From Mycobacterium sp. 1274761.0 (GTDB lineage Bacteria; Actinomycetota; Actinomycetes; Mycobacteriales; Mycobacteriaceae), in the NCBI RefSeq assembly GCF_001668615.1, contig NZ_LZMC01000057.1, positions 62,001 to 126,000 on the forward strand: a stretch of 64,000 nucleotides of DNA. Reading direction: 5' to 3'. The position numbers were made by a program, and so were the translations under genes. The notes below the pieces were generated by a model. That model was not told the origin of the DNA. It did no database searches and saw only the letters and a list, made by a program, of their open reading frames with translations. Every line of letters starts with the position of its first letter. Position 1 is the first letter of the stretch. This document shows positions 1 through 8,876 of the stretch, in pieces.

Positions 1-888
1 GGTACCGCCGAGCCTGCTGGTGAGCACCTCGGCGGTACCGGTTAACGCGCGGGCTCGCTTGGTGATCTCGGCATCGCTGAGCGCGCGTCCGATCTGAAGT
101 GACACCACCATCACCTGACGGTGGTGGTGGTCGAACACCGGCGCCGAGATCACGCTGATGTCATGGCGTTGCCTGCTGCCTACCGGGTGCTCCGACCGTA
201 GGTGGACGCGCTCGCCGATGTCGGCGACCAACTCACCGAGCAGGGCCTGTAATTCGTCGGGCAGCCTGTTCGACACCCCCGCCATCAGCGCGTACAGCCG
301 CCTGCCGCCCGGGGTGAGGCGTTCGACGAGGTAGCCGGTGCAACGGCATTCGTCGACTACGCGGTCTAGGCGTTCACTGTCGGTGCGCAGCGGAATCGTG
401 GGCTCCTTGGCCAGCCAGTCACGCAGGGCGGCATCGTCCCAGAGCACGTACATCAAGCCGACCGGCGGGGCGAACGGATAGCTCTGCCCGACGCGGACGC
501 CGACGTCAGCGCCCGGCGGCCCGACCAGCTCCAGCACCGTGATGCGGTCGTCGATCACCGCCGACAGCGCGGTGGTGGTGCCGGTGAGCGCCGACAGCCT
601 CCGCAGGTCCGCCCGCGCGGCAGGGTCGACCCGTAGGGATTCCTGCGCGGTGTGCCCGAGCGCGATGAGCGCAGGTCCCAGGCGGTAGGACTTCGTCCGG
701 GGATCGCGCACCAGATAGTCGCTGTCGGTCAGGGTGGTGACGATGCCCAGGCAGGTGGGCTTGGACAGGCCGAGCCGCCGGGACAGCTCCGAAACCCCGA
801 ACCGCTCGTGGGGATGTCGGGCGAGGAAGTCGAGGACGGCGACCACTCGTTCGGTCGGGGGCGATTCGCGTCCCGGTGCGCTCACCAT
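1..888 (-). CDS. IclR family transcriptional regulator (3' end outside window)
   Basis: The minus-strand frame is open from an ATG at 888 to the window edge (296 codons), so the C-terminus is cut off or nearly so. The N-terminus reads as an IclR winged helix-turn-helix: VVAVLDFLARHP, then FGVSELSRRLGLSKPT as the helix-turn-helix (about residues 28-43). The rest fits the IclR effector-binding (GAF-like) domain, with TTTALSAVIDDRITVLELV near the start of that half. It is divergent from the 978-4038 operon, so it may regulate that operon or itself; the ligand is unknown. IclR proteins are usually 250-280 residues, so most of the gene is here. Confidence 0.85.
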   Translation of the reverse strand, partial: MVSAPGRESPPTERVVAVLDFLARHPHERFGVSELSRRLGLSKPTCLGIVTTLTDSDYLVRDPRTKSYRLGPALIALGHTAQESLRVDPAARADLRRLSALTGTTTALSAVIDDRITVLELVGPPGADVGVRVGQSYPFAPPVGLMYVLWDDAALRDWLAKEPTIPLRTDSERLDRVVDECRCTGYLVERLTPGGRRLYALMAGVSNRLPDELQALLGELVADIGERVHLRSEHPVGSRQRHDISVISAPVFDHHHRQVMVVSLQIGRALSDAEITKRARALTGTAEVLTSRLGGT

Positions 889-953
889 GTCAGAAATGTA
901 CCGTGCTGTTCCAAATATCGAACAGATTCTCGGAGCACAGCGTTGACGGCAAT

Positions 954-967
954 GAGAACACGTTCTA
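954..967. promoter_or_regulatory. KstR-type operator (one mismatch)
   Basis: GAGAACACGTTCTA fits the mycobacterial KstR consensus TnnAACnnGTTnnA except for its first base. Its final TA begins TAGTTT (966-971), a good -10 hexamer, and the GTG at 978 follows six bases later, so the operator would overlap the promoter of a leaderless transcript. Confidence 0.75.
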
Positions 968-977
968 GTTTTTAGGG

Positions 978-2105
978 GTGTACTCCCAACCGTTGGCCGA
1001 CGCGATCGCAGAGGCGGAGCGCTTGGTCGCCTCCGCGCCGTTCATTGAATCCGAGGCCGACCTCCTTGAAGGCCTGCAGTATCTCGCCGGATGCATCGCC
1101 GGATGCACCCACTTGGCGTTCGACTACGAGCGCGACCATCCGTTTCTGCAGTCGGGCACCGGGCCCTTCACGAAGATGGGTCTGGACAACCCCGACACGC
1201 TCTACTTCGGCACCCGTGTGCAGCCAGGCCACGAGTATGTCGTCACCGGCAAGCGGGGCACCACCACCGATCTGAGCTTCCAGATACTCGGGGGCGAGTA
1301 CACCGACGACAACGTGCCCGTCAGCCAGGCCGCGTTCGACGACCGTGAACTCGACATCGCAGCCGACGGCACATTCGAGTGGCGGATCACGCCAAACAGC
1401 CCGTCGCAGTTACTTATTCGTGAGGTTTACAACGACTGGTCGGCGCGGCGCGGCTACATCAGCATCGCCAGGACCGACACCGCAGGCACCGCGCCGCCTC
1501 CGTTGACCAGGGAGCTGATCGAGAAGCGCTATGCAGTGGCGGGAAAGCAACTGGTGCAGCGGGTGAAAACGTGGCTGCAGTTCCCGCAATGGTTCTACGA
1601 CTCGCTGCCGGTGAACACGATGGTGGCACCGCGCCTGACACCGGGCGGCCTGGCCACCCAGTATTCGTCGGTGGGTCATTTCAACCTCAAACCCGATGAG
1701 GCGCTGGTGATCACGCTGCCGGTGAGCGATGCGCCGTATCTGGGTTTCCAGCTGGGCAGCCTCTGGTACATCTCGCTGGACTACATCAACCACCAGACCT
1801 CACTGAACGGCACTCAGGCGCAGGCAGATCCGGACGGCAAGATCCGCTACGTGGTGTCCGATGCGAACCCGGGCGTAACCAACTGGGTGGAGACGCTGGG
1901 GCACACGAGAGGTTACCTGCAATTCCGCTGGCAGCGGTTGTCACGCGAGCTCACCGAGGCCGACGGTCCCACCGTCGAGCTGCTCAACATCGATAAGGTG
2001 GCCGCCACACTGCCGTACTACGAATCCAACAAGATCTCTGACGAGGCATGGCGGGCACGGATCGCGCTGCGCCAGAAGCAGATCGGCGACAGGATGGTGG
2101 CGTAA
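978..2105 (+). CDS. DUF1214-like protein, Rv3531c homologue (KstR regulon)
   Basis: This 375-residue protein matches the length and position of M. tuberculosis Rv3531c, a KstR-regulon gene of unknown biochemical function. No catalytic motif is recognised. The C-terminal third (around YVVSDANPGVTNWVETLGHT) looks like a DUF1214-type domain. No signal peptide or membrane segment is evident. The GTG start lies ten bases after the KstR-type box with no Shine-Dalgarno sequence, consistent with leaderless translation. It is the first gene of an apparent three-gene operon with an SDR and a sulfotransferase. A role in sterol metabolism is inferred from the operator and neighbours only. Confidence 0.8.
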   Translation: MYSQPLADAIAEAERLVASAPFIESEADLLEGLQYLAGCIAGCTHLAFDYERDHPFLQSGTGPFTKMGLDNPDTLYFGTRVQPGHEYVVTGKRGTTTDLSFQILGGEYTDDNVPVSQAAFDDRELDIAADGTFEWRITPNSPSQLLIREVYNDWSARRGYISIARTDTAGTAPPPLTRELIEKRYAVAGKQLVQRVKTWLQFPQWFYDSLPVNTMVAPRLTPGGLATQYSSVGHFNLKPDEALVITLPVSDAPYLGFQLGSLWYISLDYINHQTSLNGTQAQADPDGKIRYVVSDANPGVTNWVETLGHTRGYLQFRWQRLSRELTEADGPTVELLNIDKVAATLPYYESNKISDEAWRARIALRQKQIGDRMVA

Positions 2106-2107
2106 AC

Positions 2108-2893
2108 ATGACAGCCGAACTGCTCAAAGACAAAGTCGTCGTCATCAGCGGGGTCGGCCCGGCGCTGGGTACCACGTTGGCGCGGCGTTGCGCTGAAGCC
2201 GGTGCGGACTTGGTGTTGGCGGCCAGAACCGTCGAACGCCTCGACGACGTGGCCAAGCAGGTCACCGATCTCGGAAGGCGGGCCGTGTCCGTCGGCACCG
2301 ACATCACCGACCAGGCGCAGGTCGACCACCTCGTCGACGAGACGCTCAAGGCGTACGGCAGAGTGGACGTGCTGATCAACAACGCGTTCCGCGTGCCGTC
2401 GATGAAACCGCTGGCCGACACCACCTTCGAGCACATGCGCGATGCGATCGAGTTGACGGTGTTCGGCGCGCTGCGGATGATCCAGGGCTTCACACCGGCG
2501 CTTGCGGAGTCGAACGGCTCCGTGGTCAACGTGAACTCGATGGTGGTCCGCCACTCGCAGGCCAAGTACGGCGCCTACAAGATGGCGAAATCCGCGCTGC
2601 TGGCCATGTCCCAATCGCTGGCCACCGAGCTCGGGGAACAGGGTATCCGTGTGAACTCTGTTCTGCCGGGCTACATCTGGGGCGGCACACTGAAGTCCTA
2701 CTTCGAACATCAGGCCGGCAAGTACGGCACCACCGTCGACGAGATCTACGACGCGGCCGCGGTGAACAGTGATCTAAAGCGGCTGCCGACGGAGGACGAA
2801 GTGGCCTCGGCAATCCTGTTCATGGCCAGCGATCTGTCCACCGGCATCACCGGCCAGGCTCTCGACGTGAACTGCGGGGAGTACAAGGCCTGA
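2108..2893 (+). CDS. SDR family oxidoreductase, Rv3530c homologue
   Basis: This is a 261-residue classical short-chain dehydrogenase/reductase. The N-terminal nucleotide-binding motif is in variant form, VVISGVGPALGTTLARR, rather than TGxxxGxG. NNAF replaces NNAG near residue 94, and the catalytic set appears as S (VNVNSM) with YGAYKMAKSAL giving the YxxxK motif. The variant glycine-rich loop is typical of a few mycobacterial SDRs. The ATG at 2108 lies two bases after the stop of the upstream gene, so the two are probably cotranslated. The likely substrate is a hydroxy- or oxo-steroid or an acyl-CoA intermediate, by context only. Confidence 0.85.
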   Translation: MTAELLKDKVVVISGVGPALGTTLARRCAEAGADLVLAARTVERLDDVAKQVTDLGRRAVSVGTDITDQAQVDHLVDETLKAYGRVDVLINNAFRVPSMKPLADTTFEHMRDAIELTVFGALRMIQGFTPALAESNGSVVNVNSMVVRHSQAKYGAYKMAKSALLAMSQSLATELGEQGIRVNSVLPGYIWGGTLKSYFEHQAGKYGTTVDEIYDAAAVNSDLKRLPTEDEVASAILFMASDLSTGITGQALDVNCGEYKA

Positions 2894-4038
2894 TGAGCCC
2901 ACGCACGGACCCGGGTTCGGTCGACGACCTGCTCGCCTCGGCGACGAAGGCGTGTGGGCTCGACGACTTCGGCTCGAACGATGACAACTATCTCGAAGCA
3001 CTCGCCGTGCTGCTCGAGTCCTACCGTCGCGACGCCGACCTGACCGAGATCGGCAGCAAGATGAACCGCTTCTTCGTCCGGAATGCGCTTGTCGCCCGGC
3101 TGATGTCGGAGGCGGCGTGGAAGCAGTATCCGCAGCATGTGGAGGTCGCGATCGAACGGCCGATTTTCGTCACGGGTCTGCCGCGCACGGGAACCACGGC
3201 GCTTCACCGGCTGATGAGCTCCGACCCACGGCACCAAGGGCTCGAGCTGTGGCTCGCCGAGTTCCCCCAACCGCGGCCACCGCGCGAAACCTGGTCGCAG
3301 AACCCGGTTTTTCGTGAGCTTGATGCCCGGTTCAAGCAGGCGCACGAGGAAAACCCGGACTACACCGGGCTGCACTTCATGACAGCCGACGAAGTCGAGG
3401 AATGCTGGCAGCTGCTTCGGCAGTCGCTGCATTCGGTGTCCTACGAGACGTTGGCCCACCTTCCCACCTACTCGCAATGGCTGTCGCGGCAGGACTGGAC
3501 CAAGCCGTACCAGCGTCATCGCAAGAACCTTCAGCTGATCGGCCTCAACGATGCCGGAAAGCGCTGGGTGCTGAAGAACCCCAGTCATCTCTTCGCCCTT
3601 GACGCGTTGATGACCGCCTACCCGGACGCGCTGGTGGTGCAGTGCCATCGGCCGGTGGAGACGATCATGGCGTCCATGTGCTCGCTGGCGCAGCACACCA
3701 CCGCCGGCTGGTCGCACATCTTCAGCGGGGAACTGCTCGGGCAGGACGCGATGGAGACGTGGTCACGCGGCCTGCGATTGTTCACCGCCGAACGGGTCAA
3801 ACATGATCCGGCCCAGTTCTACGACATGGACTACTTCGACTTGATCAGGGACCCGATCGGTACCGTCGAGGCGATCTACACCCATTTCGGAATCGAGATG
3901 ACCGAAGAGGCCCGCGCTGCCATGCAGGCGAGCGACGAGCAGAGCAAGCAGGGGCCACGCGCGCCGAAGCATACCTACTCGCTGGAGGACTACGGGCTGA
4001 CGGTTGAAGCCGTCAAGGAGCGCTTCAAAGGGCTGTAG
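2893..4038 (+). CDS. sulfotransferase family protein, Rv3529c homologue
   Basis: This 381-residue protein has the PAPS 5'-phosphosulfate-binding loop FVTGLPRTGTTALHRL near residues 94-109, the hallmark of the sulfotransferase family. A 3'-phosphate-binding segment is plausible around WVLKNPSHLFALDAL. It overlaps the upstream SDR stop by one base (TGATG), so it is translationally coupled. In M. tuberculosis the equivalent gene is part of the KstR regulon. The acceptor is unknown; a sterol-derived or cell-wall alcohol is a guess. A 65-bp dispersed repeat with outer inverted arms follows the stop and may terminate the operon. Confidence 0.85.
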   Translation: MSPRTDPGSVDDLLASATKACGLDDFGSNDDNYLEALAVLLESYRRDADLTEIGSKMNRFFVRNALVARLMSEAAWKQYPQHVEVAIERPIFVTGLPRTGTTALHRLMSSDPRHQGLELWLAEFPQPRPPRETWSQNPVFRELDARFKQAHEENPDYTGLHFMTADEVEECWQLLRQSLHSVSYETLAHLPTYSQWLSRQDWTKPYQRHRKNLQLIGLNDAGKRWVLKNPSHLFALDALMTAYPDALVVQCHRPVETIMASMCSLAQHTTAGWSHIFSGELLGQDAMETWSRGLRLFTAERVKHDPAQFYDMDYFDLIRDPIGTVEAIYTHFGIEMTEEARAAMQASDEQSKQGPRAPKHTYSLEDYGLTVEAVKERFKGL

Positions 4039-4065
4039 TTCCTAGCGCGTGGGCCCACACCAAGT

Positions 4066-4130
4066 CGCGAGCAGACGCAAGTGCACGCGACACGCCGATA
4101 GCAGTGATGCGTTTGCGTCTGCTCGCGCAG
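4066..4130. repeat. dispersed 65-bp palindromic repeat, copy C (diverged)
   Basis: The arms GCGAGCAGACGCAA and TTGCGTCTGCTCGC are exact 14-base inverted repeats. Between them, TGCACGCGACACGCCG matches the core of two further copies at 14605-14667 and 15402-15466. It sits between two convergent stop codons, so it could be a bidirectional terminator as well as a repeat. Confidence 0.7.
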
Positions 4131-4135
4131 AGAGG

Positions 4136-4609
4136 TCAGCCGTCGCCGGGCGAGGGGGCGGTGGAGATCTCCTCCAGAACCCCTTCGGCGACAGCGTGTT
4201 TGATGCTGTCGGCCAGCTTCGGGCAGGCGCGCGCGCGAGCAGGTTCACCGCCGGACTCCCGCAGTTCGGCGAAGAACGCACACCGCTGCGCCGCGTCCGA
4301 ATTCCACTGCACCGACGTATGCGCAGGCCCGAGTTTCTTGACGCTGACCGACACGTGGCAGAACCGGCAATCGATCGACACCAGCCCGGAGTTCAGATAG
4401 CGCTCACGGTCCCGCTGGGTTGCCTCGCGGACCGCCGCCGCCCGGTCGGGATCAGATGCGAAATTCGGTGCCTTCGACCATGACCCGCCACCGCCCGCTA
4501 CGCCGTCGCCGCCGTGATCGTGGTCGTCGTCGTGCGCACCGTGGAGGGCCAGCATCGACTGTGCCAGGCGGTCGACGTCCGGTGTGTCTCGCTCGTCGCG
4601 CGCACTCAT
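4136..4609 (-). CDS. conserved four-cysteine protein, Rv3527 homologue
   Basis: This 157-residue protein lies seven bases downstream of kshA, matching Rv3527 downstream of Rv3526 in M. tuberculosis. The N-terminal 45 residues are low-complexity and rich in His, Asp and Gly (DDDHDHGGDG). Cys81 and Cys84 form CRFC, and Cys110 and Cys129 follow, so one metal site (zinc, or an iron-sulfur cluster) is possible. I recognise no named domain. Cotranscription with kshA suggests a role near the ketosteroid hydroxylase, but the sequence does not prove it. Confidence 0.75.
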   Translation of the reverse strand: MSARDERDTPDVDRLAQSMLALHGAHDDDHDHGGDGVAGGGGSWSKAPNFASDPDRAAAVREATQRDRERYLNSGLVSIDCRFCHVSVSVKKLGPAHTSVQWNSDAAQRCAFFAELRESGGEPARARACPKLADSIKHAVAEGVLEEISTAPSPGDG

Positions 4610-4616
4610 GACGGAC

Positions 4617-5780
4617 CTATTTGGCGGCCTGCTCGGCCTTTTCCTTCTGTTCCGCCTGCTGCTTGAGGTTCTCCTCCACCTCGACGTGCCACTTCTCGTT
4701 GGCCGCCGTGGTGTCCACCTCGATCTCGAAGCGGTCGGTCATATCAGCGGTGACGTCGGCGACATCTACGTAAAACTGCTGATACCAGCGCCGCATCTGA
4801 TACACCGCGCCGTCCTCCTCGACTAGCAGCGGATTGTCGATGCGTGTCTTGTGTTTCCAGATCTCGACGTCCTGCAGGAAGCCCTTGCTGACGCCGTCGG
4901 TGAACGTCGAGGCGAGCTTCTCGGTGGTCTTCTCGTCGAGCCCCTTTGGCTTCTCGACGATGACGCCCCACTGCAACACGAACGAGTCCTGCGTGACGGG
5001 ATAGTGGCAGTTGATCAGAATCGATTCGGCCTTGAACCCGCCGTAGTTGTTGTGCAACCAGTTGATCATGAATGACGGTCCGAAATAGCTGGCCTCCGAA
5101 TCCAGATGCGCCTCACCGTAGGAGGTGCCCAGATCGTTGACGTCGGGCCTGCCGACGTTGTGCAGGTACTGCGATGCGATATGGCCTTCGAAGACGTTCT
5201 TGAAATACGTCGGCAACCCGAAATGGATGTAGAAGAAGTGAGCCATATCGGTAACGTTGTCGATGATCTCGCGGCAGTTGGAGCCCTCGATGAGCATCGA
5301 GTTCCAGCGCCAGTCGGTCCACCCGTCGTCGGCGAACTCCGGGATGTCGGGGATGCGCACCTCGGGCTGCGGTGGATTGCCTTCGTGGTCGTGCCACACG
5401 AACAGCAGGCCGCCGCGGACATCGGTGTGCCACGCACGGGTGCGGGCCAGCCGCGGAGTGCGCTTGGCGTAGGGCACCAGCTTGCACTTGCCGTCGCCGC
5501 CCCAGCGCCAGTCGTGGAACGGGCAGGCCACCTCGTCGCCCTTGATGGTGCCCTGGGCGAGGTTGCCGCCCATGTGCCTGCAGTAGCCATCGAGAATATT
5601 GATGTCGCCGTGTGAGTCGGCGAACACCACCAGCATGGTGCCGAAGATCTCAATCCCATGCGGCTTGCCGTCGAGGTAGTCCTTGACCGGGCCGAGGCAG
5701 TGCCAACCGCGCGCGTACCGGTCTGGCAGCGTGCCGGTGTCGATTTCGCGAACGCCGCTGTGAGCCGTGTCAGCCGTCAC
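4617..5780 (-). CDS. kshA: 3-ketosteroid 9-alpha-hydroxylase, oxygenase subunit
   Basis: KshA is the terminal Rieske oxygenase that 9-alpha-hydroxylates androstadienedione-type 3-ketosteroids, which leads to opening of ring B; it needs the reductase KshB, not seen here. The 387 residues match KshA length. The Rieske [2Fe-2S] ligands are visible as C67-x-H69 and C86-x2-H89 (CPFHDW). The mononuclear iron region reads DNVTDMAHFFYIHFG. The GTG start at 5780 follows GGGAGG at a normal distance. A perfect KstR box lies about 30 bases upstream. The C-terminus is a charged helix (EENLKQQAEQKEKAEQ). Confidence 0.95.
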   Translation of the reverse strand: MTADTAHSGVREIDTGTLPDRYARGWHCLGPVKDYLDGKPHGIEIFGTMLVVFADSHGDINILDGYCRHMGGNLAQGTIKGDEVACPFHDWRWGGDGKCKLVPYAKRTPRLARTRAWHTDVRGGLLFVWHDHEGNPPQPEVRIPDIPEFADDGWTDWRWNSMLIEGSNCREIIDNVTDMAHFFYIHFGLPTYFKNVFEGHIASQYLHNVGRPDVNDLGTSYGEAHLDSEASYFGPSFMINWLHNNYGGFKAESILINCHYPVTQDSFVLQWGVIVEKPKGLDEKTTEKLASTFTDGVSKGFLQDVEIWKHKTRIDNPLLVEEDGAVYQMRRWYQQFYVDVADVTADMTDRFEIEVDTTAANEKWHVEVEENLKQQAEQKEKAEQAAK

Positions 5781-5808
5781 TTCGCGCCTCCCGTCCTTGC
5801 TCTCTAAC

Positions 5809-5822
5809 TAGAACACGTTACA
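5809..5822. promoter_or_regulatory. KstR operator upstream of kshA
   Basis: TAGAACACGTTACA is an exact match to TnnAACnnGTTnnA. On the minus strand it runs into TAGTTA, a plausible -10 for kshA with a short leader. The divergent gene at 5880 may also respond. Confidence 0.88.
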
Positions 5823-5879
5823 GTTTTTCCCGTTGCCTGCGCAACATAAGCGCCATCTACCTGCGGTATATCTAGACGA

Positions 5880-6422
5880 ATGCCGCTGTTCACGTTTGAG
5901 GGACGATCGCCGCGGGTCGTTCCCGGTGCCTTCATCGCCCCCACCGCCACCCTCATCGGTGACGTCCATGTCGAAGCGGGCGCGTCGGTGTGGTTCAACG
6001 CGGTACTCCGCGCCGACTTCGCCCCCATCATCGTCCGCGAGGGCGCCAACGTACAGGACTGCAGCGTGCTGCACGCTCCCCCAGGCATTCCGGTCGACGT
6101 CGGTCCCGGCGCAACCGTCGCCCACAGCTGCGTGATCCACGGCGTCCACATCGGCTCCGAGGCCGTCATCGCCAACCACTCCACGGTGCTCGACGGCGCG
6201 GTGATCGGCGCACGCAGCCTCATCGCCGCGCACTCTTTGGTGGTCGGCGGCACGAAGATCCCCGACGAAGTAGTCGCCGCCGGTGCGCCCGCGAAGATCC
6301 GGGGCCCGGTCGCGGGCACCGGCGCACAAATGTGGATAGACACCAATCCCGGCGCCTATCAGGACCTGGCGCGGCGCTACGCCGCCGGGTTGCGTGAGAT
6401 CACCGAACCGGGAACGCCCTAG
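5880..6422 (+). CDS. gamma-carbonic anhydrase-like hexapeptide-repeat protein, Rv3525c homologue
   Basis: The protein (180 residues) has the left-handed beta-helix pattern of gamma-carbonic anhydrases and related transferases. Repeated hexapeptides such as AVLRAD, SVLHAP, CVIHGV, TVLDGA and LVVGGT run through its first 140 residues. Histidines in HSCVIH and NHSTV/AHSLV are placed like the metal ligands of the family. M. tuberculosis Rv3525c, of similar length, lies next to kshA in the same way. True carbonic anhydrase activity is not established; a chaperone- or transferase-like role is equally possible. It overlaps the convergent NTF2-like gene by four bases. Confidence 0.8.
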   Translation: MPLFTFEGRSPRVVPGAFIAPTATLIGDVHVEAGASVWFNAVLRADFAPIIVREGANVQDCSVLHAPPGIPVDVGPGATVAHSCVIHGVHIGSEAVIANHSTVLDGAVIGARSLIAAHSLVVGGTKIPDEVVAAGAPAKIRGPVAGTGAQMWIDTNPGAYQDLARRYAAGLREITEPGTP

Positions 6423-6823
6423 AGCTTGCGAGCGCTCTTGGTGGCGGCGTCAAGTTCCCAGTAGGCCCGCAGAGCGGTGATCTTGCCTTCGTCGTTCACC
6501 CGGTAGGTGAACACGCCTTCGGCGACGACCTCATATCCGGCCGAACGGATCACGATGTTGCCGACGTTGGCTTCCTCGTTGCCGCACTGATAGGTCTTCT
6601 CGAAGTTGAACGTCAGCTCGCTCGGTGCGATCGCCATGTCGTAGAACTTCGCGATCGCGTCTTTGCCCTTGTGTCCCTTGCCTTCCGGATCGAAGTGCGA
6701 CGGGCCGATGGGGTCTTCGACGATGGCGTCGTCGGCGAACACCGCCAACCAGGCTTCCTTGTCGCGGGCCGCCGCCGCCTCGCGGGAGCGCTTGCCGGCC
6801 AGGTGAACCGGCGACTCACTCAC
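6419..6823 (-). CDS. NTF2-like (SnoaL/ketosteroid-isomerase fold) protein
   Basis: The protein has 134 residues if started at the GTG that forms a GTGA overlap with the preceding stop codon; an in-frame GTG nine bases earlier is an alternative. The sequence fits the NTF2-like fold: WLAVFADDAIVEDPIG near the N-terminus, KGKDAIAKFYD, VGNIVIRS, and a final strand VNDEGKITALRAYWELD. The family includes delta-5-3-ketosteroid isomerase. It is the last gene of a KstR-controlled operon after two aldolase-like genes and an F420-type oxidoreductase, so a steroid ligand is likely, though catalysis is unproven. Confidence 0.82.
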   Translation of the reverse strand: MSESPVHLAGKRSREAAAARDKEAWLAVFADDAIVEDPIGPSHFDPEGKGHKGKDAIAKFYDMAIAPSELTFNFEKTYQCGNEEANVGNIVIRSAGYEVVAEGVFTYRVNDEGKITALRAYWELDAATKSARKL

Positions 6824-7701
6824 TGCTGCCACCCCGAGTGGATGTAGGTGTCGGCGAATCGCTTCATCGAGTCGATCTTCTTGTCCAATGGCGCGTCGAA
6901 GGGCAAACCATCGAACACCCAGGGAATCCCGATGTAGTCGGTGACACCGACCTCGGCCAAGTCGCGGTGGCCGTCGACACCGAACCTGTCGATGCAGACG
7001 GCCTGGTACTCGAAGGGGTCATCGGCGCGGCCCGCCTCGGCCAGCATTCTCTTGAGCTTCGAGATGGTCTCGGCCAGTTGGTCGCACGTCATCATCGCAC
7101 TCGTCCAGCCATCGCCGATACGCACCGCACGCTTGAGTGCAACATCGGTGTGGCCGCCGACATAGAACGGCACCGGCTCCGAGGGCGCCGGGCTCATCTG
7201 CAAGCGATCGAAATCGTAGAACTCGCCGTGGTGTTCGACCATGCCGCCGGCCAGTACCAGCTTGATGACATCGATCATCTCATCGACGCGCTTGCCCCGC
7301 TTGGCGAAGGGAACTCCGCACCACTCGAATTCCTCGGGTGCCCAACCGATACCGACACCAAAGCCGAAGCGGTTGTTCGTCAGGTTCGCCACCGAACCGA
7401 CCTGACGGGCCAACAGCAGCGGGTGGCGCGAGCCGAGCTTCATTACGTTGGTGTAGAACCGCAGCTTTGAGGTCACCGCTCCCAACGCGCCCGCAAGGAT
7501 CAACGGATCGACCCACGGCGAGTTCTCGTCGAACATCCGCTTGCCGTCTGCGGTGTAGGGATAGTCGACGGACTGCTTCTCGAAATAGAAGATCGAATCC
7601 GGCAGCGCGATATTGTCGAAGCCGAGTTCCTCGGCCGCCTTGGCGATCTCGATCAGCTGGTCCAGCGGGCTGAACGCGATGCTGACCGTGTACTGCATCA
7701 T
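6820..7701 (-). CDS. LLM-class F420-dependent oxidoreductase
   Basis: This is a 293-residue luciferase-like TIM-barrel protein. Its features are LGFDNIALPDS near the N-terminus, a barrel strand KLRFYTNVMKLGSRHPLLLARQ, and FGFGVGIGWAPEEFEWCGV, typical of F420-dependent flavin-free oxidoreductases. The start ATG overlaps the ltp3 stop (ATGATG), so it is cotranslated with the Ltp pair. It is clearly different from the second LLM protein in this locus (11028-12059). F420 rather than FMN is inferred from the mycobacterial family; the substrate is presumably a sterol side-chain intermediate. Confidence 0.83.
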   Translation of the reverse strand: MMQYTVSIAFSPLDQLIEIAKAAEELGFDNIALPDSIFYFEKQSVDYPYTADGKRMFDENSPWVDPLILAGALGAVTSKLRFYTNVMKLGSRHPLLLARQVGSVANLTNNRFGFGVGIGWAPEEFEWCGVPFAKRGKRVDEMIDVIKLVLAGGMVEHHGEFYDFDRLQMSPAPSEPVPFYVGGHTDVALKRAVRIGDGWTSAMMTCDQLAETISKLKRMLAEAGRADDPFEYQAVCIDRFGVDGHRDLAEVGVTDYIGIPWVFDGLPFDAPLDKKIDSMKRFADTYIHSGWQQ

Positions 7702-8876
7702 TCGGCTTCCGGCTTGTCAGAACCGACGACCCACATCGAGTAGTACTGCGCCCCGCCGCCGTAGGCGTGGCCCAACGCCTTACGCGCGCCCTGGACCTGG
7801 TGTGCACCGGCCTTGCCCATCACCTGAATTGCCGACTCGGCGAAGCGGATCATTCCCGAGGCCCCAATGGGATTGCTGCTCAGCACGCCTCCGGACGGAT
7901 TGAACGGTATCCGGCCTCCGATCGCGGTTTCACCCGCCTCGGTGAGCTTCCAGCCCTCGCCCTCGGGCGCGAAGCCGAGGCTCTCGAGCCACATCGGCTC
8001 GTACCAGGAGAACGGCACATAGACCTCCCCCACGTCGATCTCGTCGATGGGGCTCTTAATTCCCGCCGCCTTCCACAGCGCGGCGGCCGCATCCCGGCTG
8101 GCTTGTGGATTGACCTGGTCGCGTCCGGCGTACGCCAGGGGTTCCGTGCGCAACGCTGTGGCGTGCACCCACGCGACGGGTTCGCCCGCGGCGACGCGGG
8201 CGTCGGCGCTCTCCTCGTCGCCGATCACCATCGCGGCCGCACCGTCTGAGGAGGGGCAGGTCTCGTCGTAGCGGATGGGGTCCCACAGCATCGGTGACTC
8301 CATCACCTTCTCGACGGTGATGTCCGGCTGATGCAGGTGCGCCAGCGGGTTCTTTGCGCCGTTGTGCCGGTCCTTGACCGCCACCATCGCCCCGATGTGC
8401 GTCGGTGCGCCGGAGCGGCGGATGTACGCGCGCACGTGGGGCGCGAAGTAGCCGCCGGCGCCCGCGCCCACCGGTTTGGTGAACGGTACCGGAATGCTCA
8501 ACGCCCACATGGCATTCGACTCGGACTGCTTCTCCCACGCCATCGTCAGCACGCGTCTGTACTTGCCCGACTGCACCAGGCTGGCGGCCACGATCGCGGT
8601 GGACCCGCCCACCGAACCGGCTGTGTGCACGCGGATCAGCGGCTTGCCCGTCGCGCCGACGGCGTCGGCCATGAACAGCTCGGGCATCATCACGCCCTCG
8701 AAGAAGTCGGGCGCCTTACCGACGACGACGGCGTCGATGTCGTCGAACGTTGACCCCGAATCCGCGAGCGCCTTATCGATGGCCTCGCGCACCAGGCCGT
8801 TCATCGAGACGTCCTTGCGCTTGGCGACGTACTTTGTCTGCCCCGTACCGAGAACTGCGGCCAGCCTCTTGCTCAC
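7698..8876 (-). CDS. ltp3: thiolase-like aldolase/lipid-transfer protein Ltp3
   Basis: This 392-residue protein has the thiolase-superfamily fold and matches Rv3523. The N-terminal half includes AAVLGTGQTKY and VHTAGSVGGSTAIVAAS; the C-terminal half includes IDVGEVYVPFSWYEP and FNPSGGVLSSNPIGASG, where thiolases place catalytic residues. In Rhodococcus, Ltp3 and Ltp4 act in degradation of C24-branched sterol side chains and are thought to be aldolases (established knowledge). The GTG start overlaps the ltp4 stop by four bases. It probably works with Ltp4 and a DUF35 partner. Confidence 0.88.
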   Translation of the reverse strand: MSKRLAAVLGTGQTKYVAKRKDVSMNGLVREAIDKALADSGSTFDDIDAVVVGKAPDFFEGVMMPELFMADAVGATGKPLIRVHTAGSVGGSTAIVAASLVQSGKYRRVLTMAWEKQSESNAMWALSIPVPFTKPVGAGAGGYFAPHVRAYIRRSGAPTHIGAMVAVKDRHNGAKNPLAHLHQPDITVEKVMESPMLWDPIRYDETCPSSDGAAAMVIGDEESADARVAAGEPVAWVHATALRTEPLAYAGRDQVNPQASRDAAAALWKAAGIKSPIDEIDVGEVYVPFSWYEPMWLESLGFAPEGEGWKLTEAGETAIGGRIPFNPSGGVLSSNPIGASGMIRFAESAIQVMGKAGAHQVQGARKALGHAYGGGAQYYSMWVVGSDKPEAE

